Shown: positions 8,453 to 18,189 of the stretch, one piece after another | Position numbering within the stretch: position 1 is the stretch's first letter | Layout: each line of letters starts with the position of its first letter | Assembly (NCBI GenBank): GCA_016179965.1 | Contig: JACPCF010000025.1 | Coordinates: 1 to 63,354, forward strand | Direction of reading: 5' to 3' | DNA from: Candidatus Rokuibacteriota bacterium | GTDB lineage: Bacteria > Methylomirabilota > Methylomirabilia > Rokubacteriales > CSP1-6 | DNA: 63,354 bases | Program-made: the position numbers and the translations under genes | The notes under the pieces: model-generated | The model's database searches: none | What the model was told of the DNA's origin: nothing | The model's input: the letters and a program-made list of their open reading frames with translations, nothing else

Positions 8453-9864
8453 TGGTCCTCCCCGGGACGCCCGCCGCGCCGCTGCGCGTCGCCATCATCG
8501 GCTCCGGACCGGCGGCCTTCTACACGGCGGAGCACCTCCTGAAGCGGGAAGATCTCGGGGTCGAGCTCGACATGTTCGAGCGCCTGCCGACGCCGTTCGG
8601 CCTCGTGCGCGGCGGCGTGGCGCCGGATCACCAGAAGATCAAGTCCGTCGCCGCGGCCTTCGACAAGGTCGCCGCCGATCCCCGGTTCCGGTTCTACGGC
8701 TACGTCGAGTTCGGCAAGGACGTGACGCTGGCGGACCTCCGAGAGCACTACCACCAGATCGTGTACGCCACCGGCGCCCAGACCGACCGGCGCATGGGGA
8801 TTCCGGGGGAGGATCTCCGGGGGAGTCATCCGGCCACGGAGTTCGTCGCCTGGTACAACGGCCATCCCGACTACCAGGACTGCCAGTTCGACCTCCAGCA
8901 GGAGCGCGTGGCGGTGGTCGGCGTGGGCAACGTGGCGGTGGACGTGGCCCGCATCCTCTGCCGCACGCCGGACGAGCTGGCGGCCACCGACATCAGCGAG
9001 CGCGCGCTGGAGGCGCTCAGGCAGAGTCGGGTCAGGGAAGTGTACATGCTGGGACGGCGCGGGCCGGCCCAAGCGGCCTTCACCAACCCGGAGATCAAGG
9101 AGCTGGGCGCGCTCGGGGGCGCCGACATCGTCGTCCTCCCGGAAGAGGTCCGGCTGGACGAGTTGAGCCGGGCGGCGCTCGAAAAGAGCCAGGACCGGGC
9201 GACCCAGAAGAAAGTGGAGATCCTCCACGGATACGCCCAGCGAACGCCGAGCGGCAAGCCGCGGAAGCTGATTCTCCGCTTCCTGGTCTCGCCCGTCGAG
9301 CTCATCGGCAACGCGGACGGCCAGGTCGTGGCGATCCGCCTCGTGAAGAACGAGCTCCACGCCACCGCCGCCGGCACGCTTCAGCCCAGGCCCACCGACA
9401 ACCTCGAAGAGCTCCCCGTGGGGTTGGTGTTCCGCTCGGTTGGGTACAAGGGGGTCGTCCTGCCGGGCGTGCCGTTCAACGACGACTGGGGCGTCATTGT
9501 AAACGACAAGGGGCGCGTCCTGGACCCCGACACCCGCCGCCCCGTGGTGGGCGAGTACGCCGCCGGCTGGATCAAGCGCGGGCCCACAGGGGTCATCGGC
9601 ACCAACAAGCCCGACGCCGCCGAAACCGTCGTCTCCATGCTCGAAGACCTGGCCCAGGGAACGATCCTCACCCCCGCGCATCCCGAGCCGGCCGCGGCCG
9701 AGGCACTGATCCGCCAGCGCCAACCGAACTGCGTCTCCTACGCGGAGTGGCGGCGCCTCGACGAACTGGAGGTCGCGCGGGGACGGGCCGCGGGGCGCCC
9801 CCGCGTCAAGTTCACGCGCGTCGAGGAGATGCTGGCCGCCCTCGGCCCGAGACAAAAGGCTTGA
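8449..9864 (+). CDS. FAD-dependent oxidoreductase, ferredoxin/adrenodoxin-NADP+ reductase family (FprA-like)
   Basis: GSGPAAFYTAEHLL...PTPFGLVRGGVAPDHQKIK; VGVGNVAVDVARIL; RRGPAQAAFT. Confidence 0.88.
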   Translation: MMVLPGTPAAPLRVAIIGSGPAAFYTAEHLLKREDLGVELDMFERLPTPFGLVRGGVAPDHQKIKSVAAAFDKVAADPRFRFYGYVEFGKDVTLADLREHYHQIVYATGAQTDRRMGIPGEDLRGSHPATEFVAWYNGHPDYQDCQFDLQQERVAVVGVGNVAVDVARILCRTPDELAATDISERALEALRQSRVREVYMLGRRGPAQAAFTNPEIKELGALGGADIVVLPEEVRLDELSRAALEKSQDRATQKKVEILHGYAQRTPSGKPRKLILRFLVSPVELIGNADGQVVAIRLVKNELHATAAGTLQPRPTDNLEELPVGLVFRSVGYKGVVLPGVPFNDDWGVIVNDKGRVLDPDTRRPVVGEYAAGWIKRGPTGVIGTNKPDAAETVVSMLEDLAQGTILTPAHPEPAAAEALIRQRQPNCVSYAEWRRLDELEVARGRAAGRPRVKFTRVEEMLAALGPRQKA

Positions 9865-9889
9865 CCGCGGCCCCGAGGCGCGGTTAAAT
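9861..9889 (+). promoter_or_regulatory. Putative sigma70-like promoter TTGACC-N17-TTAAAT
   Basis: Hexamers with 17-nt spacing upstream of the cytochrome c gene. Confidence 0.5.
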
Positions 9890-9953
9890 ACGCCGAATTG
9901 AGGGCCGACCTCGTCCGTCAAATCAAACGAGCAGACCGACAAGAGGAGGGAAC

Positions 9954-10358
9954 ATGAACGCGCGCTGGGGAGCATCCGTGGTGGGAGTCGCGGCGGCGGT
10001 GGCCGTGCTCGGGCTGGGCGCGGGAGTCTGGGCCCAGGGGAAGTGGGTCGCCCCGCCCGAGGCGAAAAACTTGAAGAACCCGATCGCCAGGTCGGACAAG
10101 GTGATCGCCGACGCCAAGAAGACCGCCGAGGCCAACTGCGTGGCCTGCCACGGCGCCAAGGGCGCCGGGGACGGCCCGGCGGCGGCCGCCCTGCCCGTGA
10201 AGCCCGCCAACTGGACGTCGCCGGCCGTTCAGGGGGAGAGCGACGGCGAGATCTTCTGGAAGATCACCAACGGCCGCGGGCCCATGCCGCCCTGGAAGCA
10301 TCTTTCCGAGAAGGATCGCTGGGCGCTGGTGCACTACATCCGGACGCTCAAGAAGTAA
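9954..10358 (+). CDS. Secreted class I cytochrome c
   Basis: Signal peptide; CVACHGAKGAGDGPAAAALPVKPANWT heme motif; C-terminal MPPWKHLSEKDRWALVHYIRTL. Confidence 0.9.
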   Translation: MNARWGASVVGVAAAVAVLGLGAGVWAQGKWVAPPEAKNLKNPIARSDKVIADAKKTAEANCVACHGAKGAGDGPAAAALPVKPANWTSPAVQGESDGEIFWKITNGRGPMPPWKHLSEKDRWALVHYIRTLKK

Positions 10359-10376
10359 CCCCGACGGTCTCCTGAG

Positions 10377-10400
10377 GCCCCCTCCGGCTCCGGAGGGGGC
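10377..10400 (+). terminator. Rho-independent terminator-like hairpin
   Basis: GCCCCCTCCGG-CT-CCGGAGGGGGC perfect inverted repeat followed by gtttgt. Confidence 0.75.
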
Positions 10401-10415
10401 GTTTGTATGTCGGGC

Positions 10416-10445
10416 TTGACTTGACCTCGAGGGCGCCTCTATAAT
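10416..10445 (+). promoter_or_regulatory. Sigma70-like promoter TTGACT-N18-TATAAT
   Basis: Consensus -10 and near-consensus -35 upstream of the sensor kinase. Confidence 0.65.
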
Positions 10446-10561
10446 TCGACGATTTTTGCGCTGCGTGGGCTTCCTCCTGCCGACCGTCCGCGGTTCCGGC
10501 CCCGCAGAGTTCCCTTCCGCGGACGATGGGGCCCGGGCCACGGGGTCTGGAAGGATCCGGA

Positions 10562-12943
10562 ATGGACCATCCTGAGCAGGAGCCACCCGACAGTCGCGCC
10601 TGGAATTCCCTCGCCGAGGTCAGCCGGGCGCTCGACTCGCTTCGGGAACGCGTGCAGCAGCTGGAACGACCCGGATCCTCCCGCGGCCCCGCCCACCCTG
10701 AGCCGCCGCTGGAGGCTCTCCGTCAGGCCGTCGGCGAGCCGCTGACCGAGGCCCAGCAGCGGGCCCTCGCCCACTTCCAGGAGATCGCGTCCATTCCGTC
10801 CACCGGCCTGGACGCCAACGAGCTCTTTGGCCTGGCGATGGACCGGATCACCCGGCTGCTGATCGTGGATCGCGCCGTCCTCTTTCTGCTGGATCCCGAC
10901 CAGGGTCGGCTGTACCCCAAGAGCTCCCGCGGGTTCCGCCGGGACGACCTCACCGAGTTCTCCATCCTGCCGGGGGAATGGCTCGTGGGACGGGCCTTCC
11001 GGGAGGGCCGGCCGGTCGTCCACTCCACCCCCGTCGGCGACACGCCGGCGGATCCGTTCATCGTTCGGTTTCCGGTCCGGGACGCGATCGCGCTGCCCAT
11101 CCGCGCCGAAGGGGAGGTCGTGGGCGTCCTCTACGCCGGCCGGCGCGGCCGCCCGGCGCCCTTCGGCGCGGACGAGGTGCAGCTGCTGCTGTTCATCGCC
11201 GACCGGGTAGGGACCGCGCTCGTTCATCGGCGCCTCGTGGACAAAATCGCCGGCCAGGTGGACCGCCTCCGGGAGCTGGTGGCGGTGTCGGTGCGGTCCA
11301 GCCTGCGCTTCGACGTCGAAGAGGCCCTCTCCTCCGCGTGCGAGGCCGGCTGTCGGCTGCTGGGGGTGCGCGGCGCCGCCATCGCCCTGACCCGCCCCGA
11401 CGGTCACCTGGGGCCGCGCGGGAGCTATGGGCTCGCGCGGGACGCCCTCGATCCGTGGCGCCCCCGACGCGACGAAGGGCTGACGGGGGACGCGTTCGCC
11501 AGCCAGCAGCCGGTGGTCTGCCCCGACCTCACGGGCCGGGCGGAGGGCGCGGACCCGTCGCTGCTGGCGCTGGGCCTGCGCTCCCTCCTCCTCGTTCCCC
11601 TCCGGACCCGAAACGGCGTGATCGGGTGCCTCTACCTGGGAGACCGGAGCGTCAAGGATTTTTCCGCCGACGAGGTCGAGGCCGCGCGACTCCTGGCCGC
11701 GCTGGCCGCGATCGCCGTGGAGAATTCGCAGCTCTACGACGAACTGCGGCGAGCGCACCACGAGCTCGAGACGACCTTCGAGCAGCTGCTCCAGAGCGAG
11801 AAGGCGCGGGCCCTGGGCGAGATGTCGGCGGGCGTCGCCCACGAGTTCAACAACGTGCTGGCGATCATCGTGGGCAAGGCTCAGCTGATGCTCGAGCGCA
11901 CGCAGGAGGCGTCGGTCCGCGAGGATCTCGGCGTCATCGAGGAGGCGGCCTGGCGCGCCGCCGACACCATCCGCCGCCTCCAGCGCTTCGCGCTGACGCG
12001 GATGGACGAGAAGCCGACCCTGCTGGATCTCAACCGGCTCATCGACGACGCCGTCACCCTGACGCGGCCGCGCTGGAAGGACGAAGCCGAGGCGCGCGGC
12101 ATCCGCGTGGAGGTGGTGACCGACCTGGAAGAGACGACACCGGTCCTCGGCGATCCGGCCGACCTCCGCGAGATGGTGACGAACCTGATCCTGAACGCGC
12201 TCGACGCCATGCCCAACGGCGGCCGCCTGCTCTTCAGCACGCGGAGACGCCCGCACGCCGTGGAGCTGGTCGTCACCGACACGGGGGGGGGGATGCCGGA
12301 GGAGGTGCGCCGCCGGGTCTTCGAGCCGTTCTTCACCACGCGCTCCCCCCAGCGCACCGGGCTGGGGCTCTCCGTCGCCCACGGCATCGTCGCGCGCCAC
12401 CGGGGAAGCATCGAGATCGAGAGCCAGGAAGGACACGGCACGACGGTGCGGATCTCCCTGCCGACCACTGCCGCGGCCGGGACCGTTCCCGCGCCGAGCC
12501 CGGGGCCCCTCGCCGAGGCCGCTGCACCCACGCACCCGCAGAGCGGGCACCCGGCGTGGGGACCCGCCGCCACGATCCTGGTCATCGAGGATGAGGATCG
12601 CCTGCGGCGGACGCTCGTGGATATGCTGACCCGGGCGGGGCACTCGGTGGAAGCGGCCCGGGATGGGCTCGACGGGTTGGCCCGCTTCCAGGGCGGGCGC
12701 TTCGACCTCGTGGTCACCGACCTCAGCATGCCCGAGTGCTCCGGCCTGGAGGTCGCCCGCGGCGTGAAGAAGATGAGCCCCGCGACCCCCGTCGTCCTGA
12801 TCACGGGCTGGGGGGATCTGCTGGACCCCGCCCGCATCGAGGAGGCGGGGGTGGATCTGATGATCGTCAAGCCGTTCCGGGTCGAGCGGGTCCTGACCGT
12901 CGTCGCCGACGCCCTGAGACTCGGACGCCGCCCCGGTTCCTGA
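10562..12943 (+). CDS. GAF-domain hybrid sensor histidine kinase with C-terminal receiver domain
   Basis: GAF-like repeats; ALGEMSAGVAHEFNNVLAIIVGKAQL H-box; HATPase NLILNALDAMPNGG, GGGMPEE, TGLGLSVAHGIV; receiver ILVIEDEDRLRRTL...VTDLSMPECSG. Confidence 0.9.
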   Translation: MDHPEQEPPDSRAWNSLAEVSRALDSLRERVQQLERPGSSRGPAHPEPPLEALRQAVGEPLTEAQQRALAHFQEIASIPSTGLDANELFGLAMDRITRLLIVDRAVLFLLDPDQGRLYPKSSRGFRRDDLTEFSILPGEWLVGRAFREGRPVVHSTPVGDTPADPFIVRFPVRDAIALPIRAEGEVVGVLYAGRRGRPAPFGADEVQLLLFIADRVGTALVHRRLVDKIAGQVDRLRELVAVSVRSSLRFDVEEALSSACEAGCRLLGVRGAAIALTRPDGHLGPRGSYGLARDALDPWRPRRDEGLTGDAFASQQPVVCPDLTGRAEGADPSLLALGLRSLLLVPLRTRNGVIGCLYLGDRSVKDFSADEVEAARLLAALAAIAVENSQLYDELRRAHHELETTFEQLLQSEKARALGEMSAGVAHEFNNVLAIIVGKAQLMLERTQEASVREDLGVIEEAAWRAADTIRRLQRFALTRMDEKPTLLDLNRLIDDAVTLTRPRWKDEAEARGIRVEVVTDLEETTPVLGDPADLREMVTNLILNALDAMPNGGRLLFSTRRRPHAVELVVTDTGGGMPEEVRRRVFEPFFTTRSPQRTGLGLSVAHGIVARHRGSIEIESQEGHGTTVRISLPTTAAAGTVPAPSPGPLAEAAAPTHPQSGHPAWGPAATILVIEDEDRLRRTLVDMLTRAGHSVEAARDGLDGLARFQGGRFDLVVTDLSMPECSGLEVARGVKKMSPATPVVLITGWGDLLDPARIEEAGVDLMIVKPFRVERVLTVVADALRLGRRPGS

Positions 12944-12944
12944 C

Positions 12945-13877
12945 ATTCGTCGGCTGGCCGCCATCGATCTCGGCACCAACACGGTCCGTCTGCTCGTCGT
13001 GGAAGTCCCGCCCAGGGGGCCGCGGCGCGCGCTCGATCAGACCCAGGTCATCACTCGCCTCGGCGAAGGGCTCGCCGTCACGCGGCGCCTGGGCGAGGCC
13101 GCGATGAGCCGCACCCTCGCCGTCGTGGACGAGTTCTGCCGGCGGGCGCACGCTCAGGGCGCCGACGACATCCTGATCGTCGCCACCAGTGCCGTGCGCG
13201 AGGCCCTGAACCGTCAGGAGTTCGTGGATCGTGTGCAGCGCGCGGTCGGGCGCGCCGTGGAGGTGGTGACGGGAGAGGAAGAGGCTCGTCTCGCCCTCCT
13301 CGGCGTCCTGGACGGGCTTCCCGATCTGCCCAGCGCCTTCGTGCTGTTCGACATCGGCGGAGGGAGCACCGAGTTCATCCGGGGCCGCGAGCGACGGGTC
13401 GTGGCGGCCGTGAGCCTCCCGCTCGGGGTCGTGGGGCTCGCGGAGCGCTACATGACCGCGGGCCCGGTGGACTGGTCGCGCTACGCGGCCATGGAGCGGG
13501 AGATCCGCGTCGCACTGAGCGCCGGCCTGAGCGGGTTCGCCACCGCCTCCCAGCCCGAGCCGCTGGTCGGCACCGCCGGCACTGTGACGACGCTCGCGGC
13601 GCTGGATCAGGAGCTTCAAGCCTACGATCCCGAGCGCGTCCAGGGATACGTGCTCGAGCGGCCGCGCATCGAGCGCCTCCTCCGGCGCCTCGGAGCGCTG
13701 CCGGTGGCGGCGCGGGCCGCGCTGCCCTGCCTCGAGCCCGGGCGGGCGGACCTCATCATCCCCGGGACCGCGATCTGCCTGGCCGCCATGGAGCGCTTCG
13801 GCGCGGCGGCCATCCGCGTCAGCGACGTCGGCCTTCGCGAAGGCATCCTGATCGAGTACCTCTCCGGCTCGCCTTGA
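12945..13877 (+). CDS. Ppx/GppA family phosphatase (start uncertain)
   Basis: IRRLAAIDLGTNTVRLLVVE...TSAVREALNR...LFDIGGGSTEF...GTAGTVTTLAALD...LREGILIEYL; ORF track begins only at GTG 12999, inside the conserved N-terminal motif. Confidence 0.85.
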   Translation: MRRLAAIDLGTNTVRLLVVEVPPRGPRRALDQTQVITRLGEGLAVTRRLGEAAMSRTLAVVDEFCRRAHAQGADDILIVATSAVREALNRQEFVDRVQRAVGRAVEVVTGEEEARLALLGVLDGLPDLPSAFVLFDIGGGSTEFIRGRERRVVAAVSLPLGVVGLAERYMTAGPVDWSRYAAMEREIRVALSAGLSGFATASQPEPLVGTAGTVTTLAALDQELQAYDPERVQGYVLERPRIERLLRRLGALPVAARAALPCLEPGRADLIIPGTAICLAAMERFGAAAIRVSDVGLREGILIEYLSGSP

Positions 13878-13909
13878 CGGGGCTCGCGGCCCGGTGTTAG
13901 CGTCCGGGT

Positions 13910-14836
13910 GTGCTCCGAGCGTTCCTCCTTTATCTGTCCAACAAGCCCCGCCTGGGGCGGACGCTCGACCGCGTGCCGCTCACCCGCCGTCTGGTCCGGC
14001 GCTTCGTGGCCGGCACGACGGCCGAGGCGGCCTTCCCTGTCATCGAGCGCCTCCAGGTCGCCGACCTCCTCTCCGCGATCACGTACCTCGGGGAGAACGT
14101 GCTGACGGAGGCGGCGGCGCGGCGAGCCGCGGACGTCTACCTTTCCCTCTTGGACGAGATCAAGCGGCGCGACCTCCCCTGCGTCCCGTCCCTCAAGCTC
14201 ACCCACCTGGGGCTCGACCTCTCGGCGGCGCTCTGCCGCGAGAACCTCGAGCGCGTGCTGGACCGGGCCCAGGCTGCCGGGAGACTCTGCTGGATCGACA
14301 TGGAATCGTCCGCCTACACGGACCGGACCCTGGCGCTCTACGAAGCCCTCAGGCGGCGCTTCCTCAACGCGGCGTGCGTCATCCAGGCCTACCTCCGGCG
14401 GAGCGCCGACGACCTCCCACGCCTGATCGGGCTCGGCGCGACGATCCGGCTCTGCAAGGGGGCCTATCGAGAGCCCCCGCGGCTGGCATTCGTCACGAAG
14501 CGGGAGGTGGACGCGAACTACGCGCGGCTCATGGACCTGCTCTTGACCCCCGAGGCGCTCGCCCGCGGCGCGTACCCCGCCTTCGCCACCCACGATGAGC
14601 GGCTGATCGCGCGGGCGGCGGGCCGGGCGCGGGAGCTGGGGATCCCGCCCGAGAAATTCGAGATCCAGATGCTCTACGGGATCCGCCACGACCTGCGCAC
14701 CAGGATCCGGGATCAGGGACTGCGGCTCAGGGTCCTGGTCCCATTCGGGGAAGACTGGTACGGCTACTTCGTGCGCCGTCTGGCCGAGCGCCCCGCCAAC
14801 CTCCTCTTCCTCCTGAAGAACCTGGTGCGCCCGTGA
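13910..14836 (+). CDS. Proline dehydrogenase
   Basis: PRODH-like barrel: CVPSLKLTHLGLDLS, CWIDMESSAYTDRTL, IRLCKGAYREP, FATHDERLI, FEIQMLYGIRHDL, RVLVPFGEDWYGYFVRRLAERPAN. Confidence 0.9.
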   Translation: MLRAFLLYLSNKPRLGRTLDRVPLTRRLVRRFVAGTTAEAAFPVIERLQVADLLSAITYLGENVLTEAAARRAADVYLSLLDEIKRRDLPCVPSLKLTHLGLDLSAALCRENLERVLDRAQAAGRLCWIDMESSAYTDRTLALYEALRRRFLNAACVIQAYLRRSADDLPRLIGLGATIRLCKGAYREPPRLAFVTKREVDANYARLMDLLLTPEALARGAYPAFATHDERLIARAAGRARELGIPPEKFEIQMLYGIRHDLRTRIRDQGLRLRVLVPFGEDWYGYFVRRLAERPANLLFLLKNLVRP

Positions 14837-14997
14837 CGTCCACGCAAACACGGAGGCCAGCGGGGAGTGCTCCCTTCGCTCGGACCTCCTCGCCTCGACG
14901 GCCCCGGCTCGCTCGAGCACCGTCGCTGGCCCCCCCATCCCCCCGAGGCAGGGGGCAGGCGGTTTTCTCCTGTAGCAAGAATTTGACAGTCCCTGAC

Positions 14998-15020
14998 GTC
15001 AGACGCTGTCAGCGTCTGAC
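14998..15020. repeat. Perfect palindrome GTCAGACGCTG-T-CAGCGTCTGAC
   Basis: 11-bp perfect arms with 1-nt spacer, intergenic after proline dehydrogenase. Confidence 0.8.
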
Positions 15021-15122
15021 ACCTGCCCTCACGAGACCTCTAGAAAAGAATAGAATCTCAAGCAGTTACGGCTCGACGGGCCTGGCATCGCCGATGCAAT
15101 TTGAGACGGCGGGGCCGACACT

Positions 15123-15572
15123 ATGAACGCGCATCAAGGAGTGGCGAACCTGATGGATTACCGCCAGAGCCGGCCGTGGATGGAGCTGATTCTGCCCCTC
15201 TACTCGCTGGCGATGGTGATCCTCTACTACCGCCCCCAGGCGCTCCCGCCCGCCATCGAGGAGAAGCTGGTGGACGGGATGTTCAGGTGGGTGATCTGGG
15301 GCATCGTGGGGGCGCTGGGTGGCGTCCTCGCCCTCTCGGCCCTCTTCCTGGCCTTCTACCTCCTCTACTCGCCCGTCTACCTCGTCGAAAACGCCCGGCG
15401 GATCCTGGACCCCCACGTGTGGGTGGACCACCGGGAGGTGCGCTTCTACCTGGGGTGCTTCGTCCTGCTCGTGTCCCTGGTGGCCCTCGCGCTGATGAAT
15501 CCCGACGCCGCCCTCGTCTCCTTCGTCCTGTTGGCCGGCTCCGCCCAGTTCCTCTGGCGCTTCCTCGTCTAA
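15123..15572 (+). CDS. Hypothetical membrane protein (149 aa)
   Basis: Several hydrophobic segments; no recognised family. Confidence 0.6.
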   Translation: MNAHQGVANLMDYRQSRPWMELILPLYSLAMVILYYRPQALPPAIEEKLVDGMFRWVIWGIVGALGGVLALSALFLAFYLLYSPVYLVENARRILDPHVWVDHREVRFYLGCFVLLVSLVALALMNPDAALVSFVLLAGSAQFLWRFLV

Positions 15573-15621
15573 CCCGGCTCTGAGCCAATCTTTTCGCCGG
15601 CTTGGGCCGCCCTCGACCCGG

Positions 15622-15650
15622 TTGACAGGCGGGGGCCTCCCGATTATCCT
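15622..15650 (+). promoter_or_regulatory. Sigma70-like promoter TTGACA-N17-TATCCT
   Basis: Consensus -35 with 17-nt spacing, immediately upstream of the HNH gene. Confidence 0.7.
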
Positions 15651-15661
15651 TTGAGAGGTAT

Positions 15662-16192
15662 ATGGATGAAATTGCCGTATTGGTCCTGAACTATACCTTC
15701 GAGCCGCTCCACTTCACGAATGCCAAGCGAGCCATCACGCTTCTCCTCAGCGGCAAGGCCCAGAGCGTCGAGCCGTCGCCCCGGGTGATCCGCTCCCCCT
15801 CGGTGAGCTTCCAGCTGCCGTCGGTGATCCGCCTGGCCGTGTACATCCGGAAGCCGTTCCTGGACCGGGTCGCCTTCAACAAGAAAAACATCCTGCGGCG
15901 GGACGGCTACACCTGCCAGTACTGCGCCCGGCGCGGCGAGCGGCTGACCGTGGATCACATCGTCCCGCGCTCCCGCGGCGGGGAGACGACGTGGACCAAC
16001 GTGGTGGCCGCCTGCCTCCGCTGCAACCTCCGAAAGGGCAACCGCACGCTCCACGAAGGCGCGATGACGCTGATCCGGGAGCCGGTGCATCCACAGTTCC
16101 TGTTCTCGGTCCATCTCTTACGTCACCCGCACGCGAACTCCTTCCTCGATTCCTGGCGCAAGTACCTCGTCGCCGTCCCCTCCACCCTCTGA
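15662..16192 (+). CDS. HNH endonuclease family protein
   Basis: [51 protein letters not shown]. Confidence 0.9.
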   Translation: MDEIAVLVLNYTFEPLHFTNAKRAITLLLSGKAQSVEPSPRVIRSPSVSFQLPSVIRLAVYIRKPFLDRVAFNKKNILRRDGYTCQYCARRGERLTVDHIVPRSRGGETTWTNVVAACLRCNLRKGNRTLHEGAMTLIREPVHPQFLFSVHLLRHPHANSFLDSWRKYLVAVPSTL

Positions 16193-16197
16193 ATCCG

Positions 16198-18183
16198 GTG
16201 TTTCAACTCTCCTCCGATTTCGAGCCCCGGGGAGACCAGCCCCAGGCGATCGAGCGGCTGGTCCGCCTGATCGAGGAAAGGCGCCCGCACGCGGTGCTCC
16301 TCGGCGTCACCGGCTCGGGGAAGACGTTCACCGTGGCCAGCGCGATCGCACGAGTGCAGCGCTCAACCCTGGTCATCTCGCCGAACAAGACCCTGGCGGC
16401 GCAGCTCTACAGCGAGTTCAAGGCCTTCTTCCCGTCGAGCGCGGTCGAGTACTTCGTCTCCTACTACGACTACTACCAGCCCGAGGCCTACATCCCCCAG
16501 ACGGACACCTACATCGAGAAGGACGCCCTGATCAACGACGAGATCGACCGGATGCGCCACTCCGCGACCCAGGCGCTCTTCGAGCGGCGGGACGTCATCG
16601 TCGTGGCCTCGGTCTCCTGCATCTACGGCATCGGCGCCCCCGAAACGTACCGCGGCATGCACGTGGCACTCGCCGAGGGCGCGACGCTGGACCGCGACCG
16701 CATGATCCAGCAGCTCGTGGCCATCCAGTACGAGCGCAACGACTACGACTTCCACCGCGGCACCTTCCGCGTGCGCGGGGACGTGGTCGAGGTTTTTCCA
16801 GCATCAGGTGACACGACGGCCCTCAGGATCGAGCTGTTCGGCGACACGGTAGAGGCCATCTGCCAGATCGACCCCCTCAAGGGCCAGCTGCGGGAGCGGG
16901 TGGGGCAGGTCGCCATCTATCCCGCCAACCACTACGTGACCCCGGAGGACCAGCTGGAACGGGCGATCGAAGGGATCAAGGAGGAGCTGGCAGAGCGGCT
17001 GGAGTTCTTCCGCTCCACCAACCGGTTGCTTGAAGCTCAGAGACTCGAGCAACGTACGTTGTTCGACATCGAGATGCTGCGCGAGATCGGCTACTGCCAC
17101 GGGATCGAGAACTACTCGCGCCACCTGACCGGGCGGAAGCCGGGAGAGCCGCCGCCGACCCTCATGGACTACCTGCCCAAGGACGCGCTGATCATCATCG
17201 ACGAGAGCCACGTGGCCGTCCCCCAGATCCGGGGGATGTACCACGGCGACCGGTCGCGGAAAGAGACTCTCGTGGAATACGGGTTTCGCCTCCCCTCAGC
17301 CTTCGACAACCGGCCGCTGACCTTCGAGGAGTTCTGCGCGATGACCGGGCAGACCGTGTACGTCTCCGCGACCCCCGCGGCGTACGAGCTCCACCAGGCG
17401 GGCGACGCGGTGGCCGAGCAGATCATCCGGCCCACCGGGCTCATGGATCCCGCCATGACGGTGCGCCCCGCGACGGAGCAGGTGGACGACCTGCTCCACG
17501 AGATCAGGACGCGGGCCGAGCGCGACGAGCGGGTGCTGGTGACCACGCTGACCAAGCGGATGGCCGAGGATCTCACCGAGTACTACCAGCAGATGGGGTG
17601 TCGGGTCCGGTACCTCCACTCGGACATCGACACCCTGGACCGGGTCGAGCTGATCCGCGACCTCCGCCTCGGGAAGTTCGACTCCCTGATCGGCATCAAC
17701 CTCCTCCGGGAGGGACTCGACATCCCCGAGGTCTCGCTGGTCGCGATCCTCGACGCCGACAAGGAGGGCTACCTCCGCTCGGCGACCTCCCTCATCCAGA
17801 CCGCCGGCCGCGCCGCCCGGAACGTCCGGGGCGAGGTCATCCTCTACGCCGACCGGATGACGGAATCGATGAAAACCACCATCGCCGAGACCGAGCGCCG
17901 GAGGAAGGTCCAGGAAGAGTACAACCGGCAACACGGGATCACCCCGGAATCCATCAAGAAGTCCATCCGCGAGCTGCTCCAGACCGTGTGGGAGCGCGAC
18001 TACTACACGGTGGAGGTCGCCCGGGAGCGCGAGGAGGCCTACGCGTCCAGCGAAGCGCTCGAGGCCCGGGTGAAGGAGCTGGAGGCGGCGATGAAGGAGG
18101 CGGCCCGGCGCCTGGACTTCGAGCGGGCGGCCGAGCTGCGCGACAGGATCAAGGCGTTGAAGAAGAAGGAGCTGACGCTCTAG
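16198..18183 (+). CDS. uvrB: Excinuclease ABC subunit B
   Basis: GTG start [80 protein letters not shown]. Confidence 0.97.
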   Translation: MFQLSSDFEPRGDQPQAIERLVRLIEERRPHAVLLGVTGSGKTFTVASAIARVQRSTLVISPNKTLAAQLYSEFKAFFPSSAVEYFVSYYDYYQPEAYIPQTDTYIEKDALINDEIDRMRHSATQALFERRDVIVVASVSCIYGIGAPETYRGMHVALAEGATLDRDRMIQQLVAIQYERNDYDFHRGTFRVRGDVVEVFPASGDTTALRIELFGDTVEAICQIDPLKGQLRERVGQVAIYPANHYVTPEDQLERAIEGIKEELAERLEFFRSTNRLLEAQRLEQRTLFDIEMLREIGYCHGIENYSRHLTGRKPGEPPPTLMDYLPKDALIIIDESHVAVPQIRGMYHGDRSRKETLVEYGFRLPSAFDNRPLTFEEFCAMTGQTVYVSATPAAYELHQAGDAVAEQIIRPTGLMDPAMTVRPATEQVDDLLHEIRTRAERDERVLVTTLTKRMAEDLTEYYQQMGCRVRYLHSDIDTLDRVELIRDLRLGKFDSLIGINLLREGLDIPEVSLVAILDADKEGYLRSATSLIQTAGRAARNVRGEVILYADRMTESMKTTIAETERRRKVQEEYNRQHGITPESIKKSIRELLQTVWERDYYTVEVAREREEAYASSEALEARVKELEAAMKEAARRLDFERAAELRDRIKALKKKELTL

Positions 18184-18189
18184 CGCGCC

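Noticed and set aside
14837-15122. tRNA or small RNA gene in the spacer after proline dehydrogenase
   Set aside because: No cloverleaf or T-loop consensus was found; only a palindrome is supportable.
15991-16197. 5' extension of the uvrB ORF to 15991
   Set aside because: It overlaps the HNH gene in another frame; UvrB homology begins at [16 protein letters not shown] (GTG 16198).
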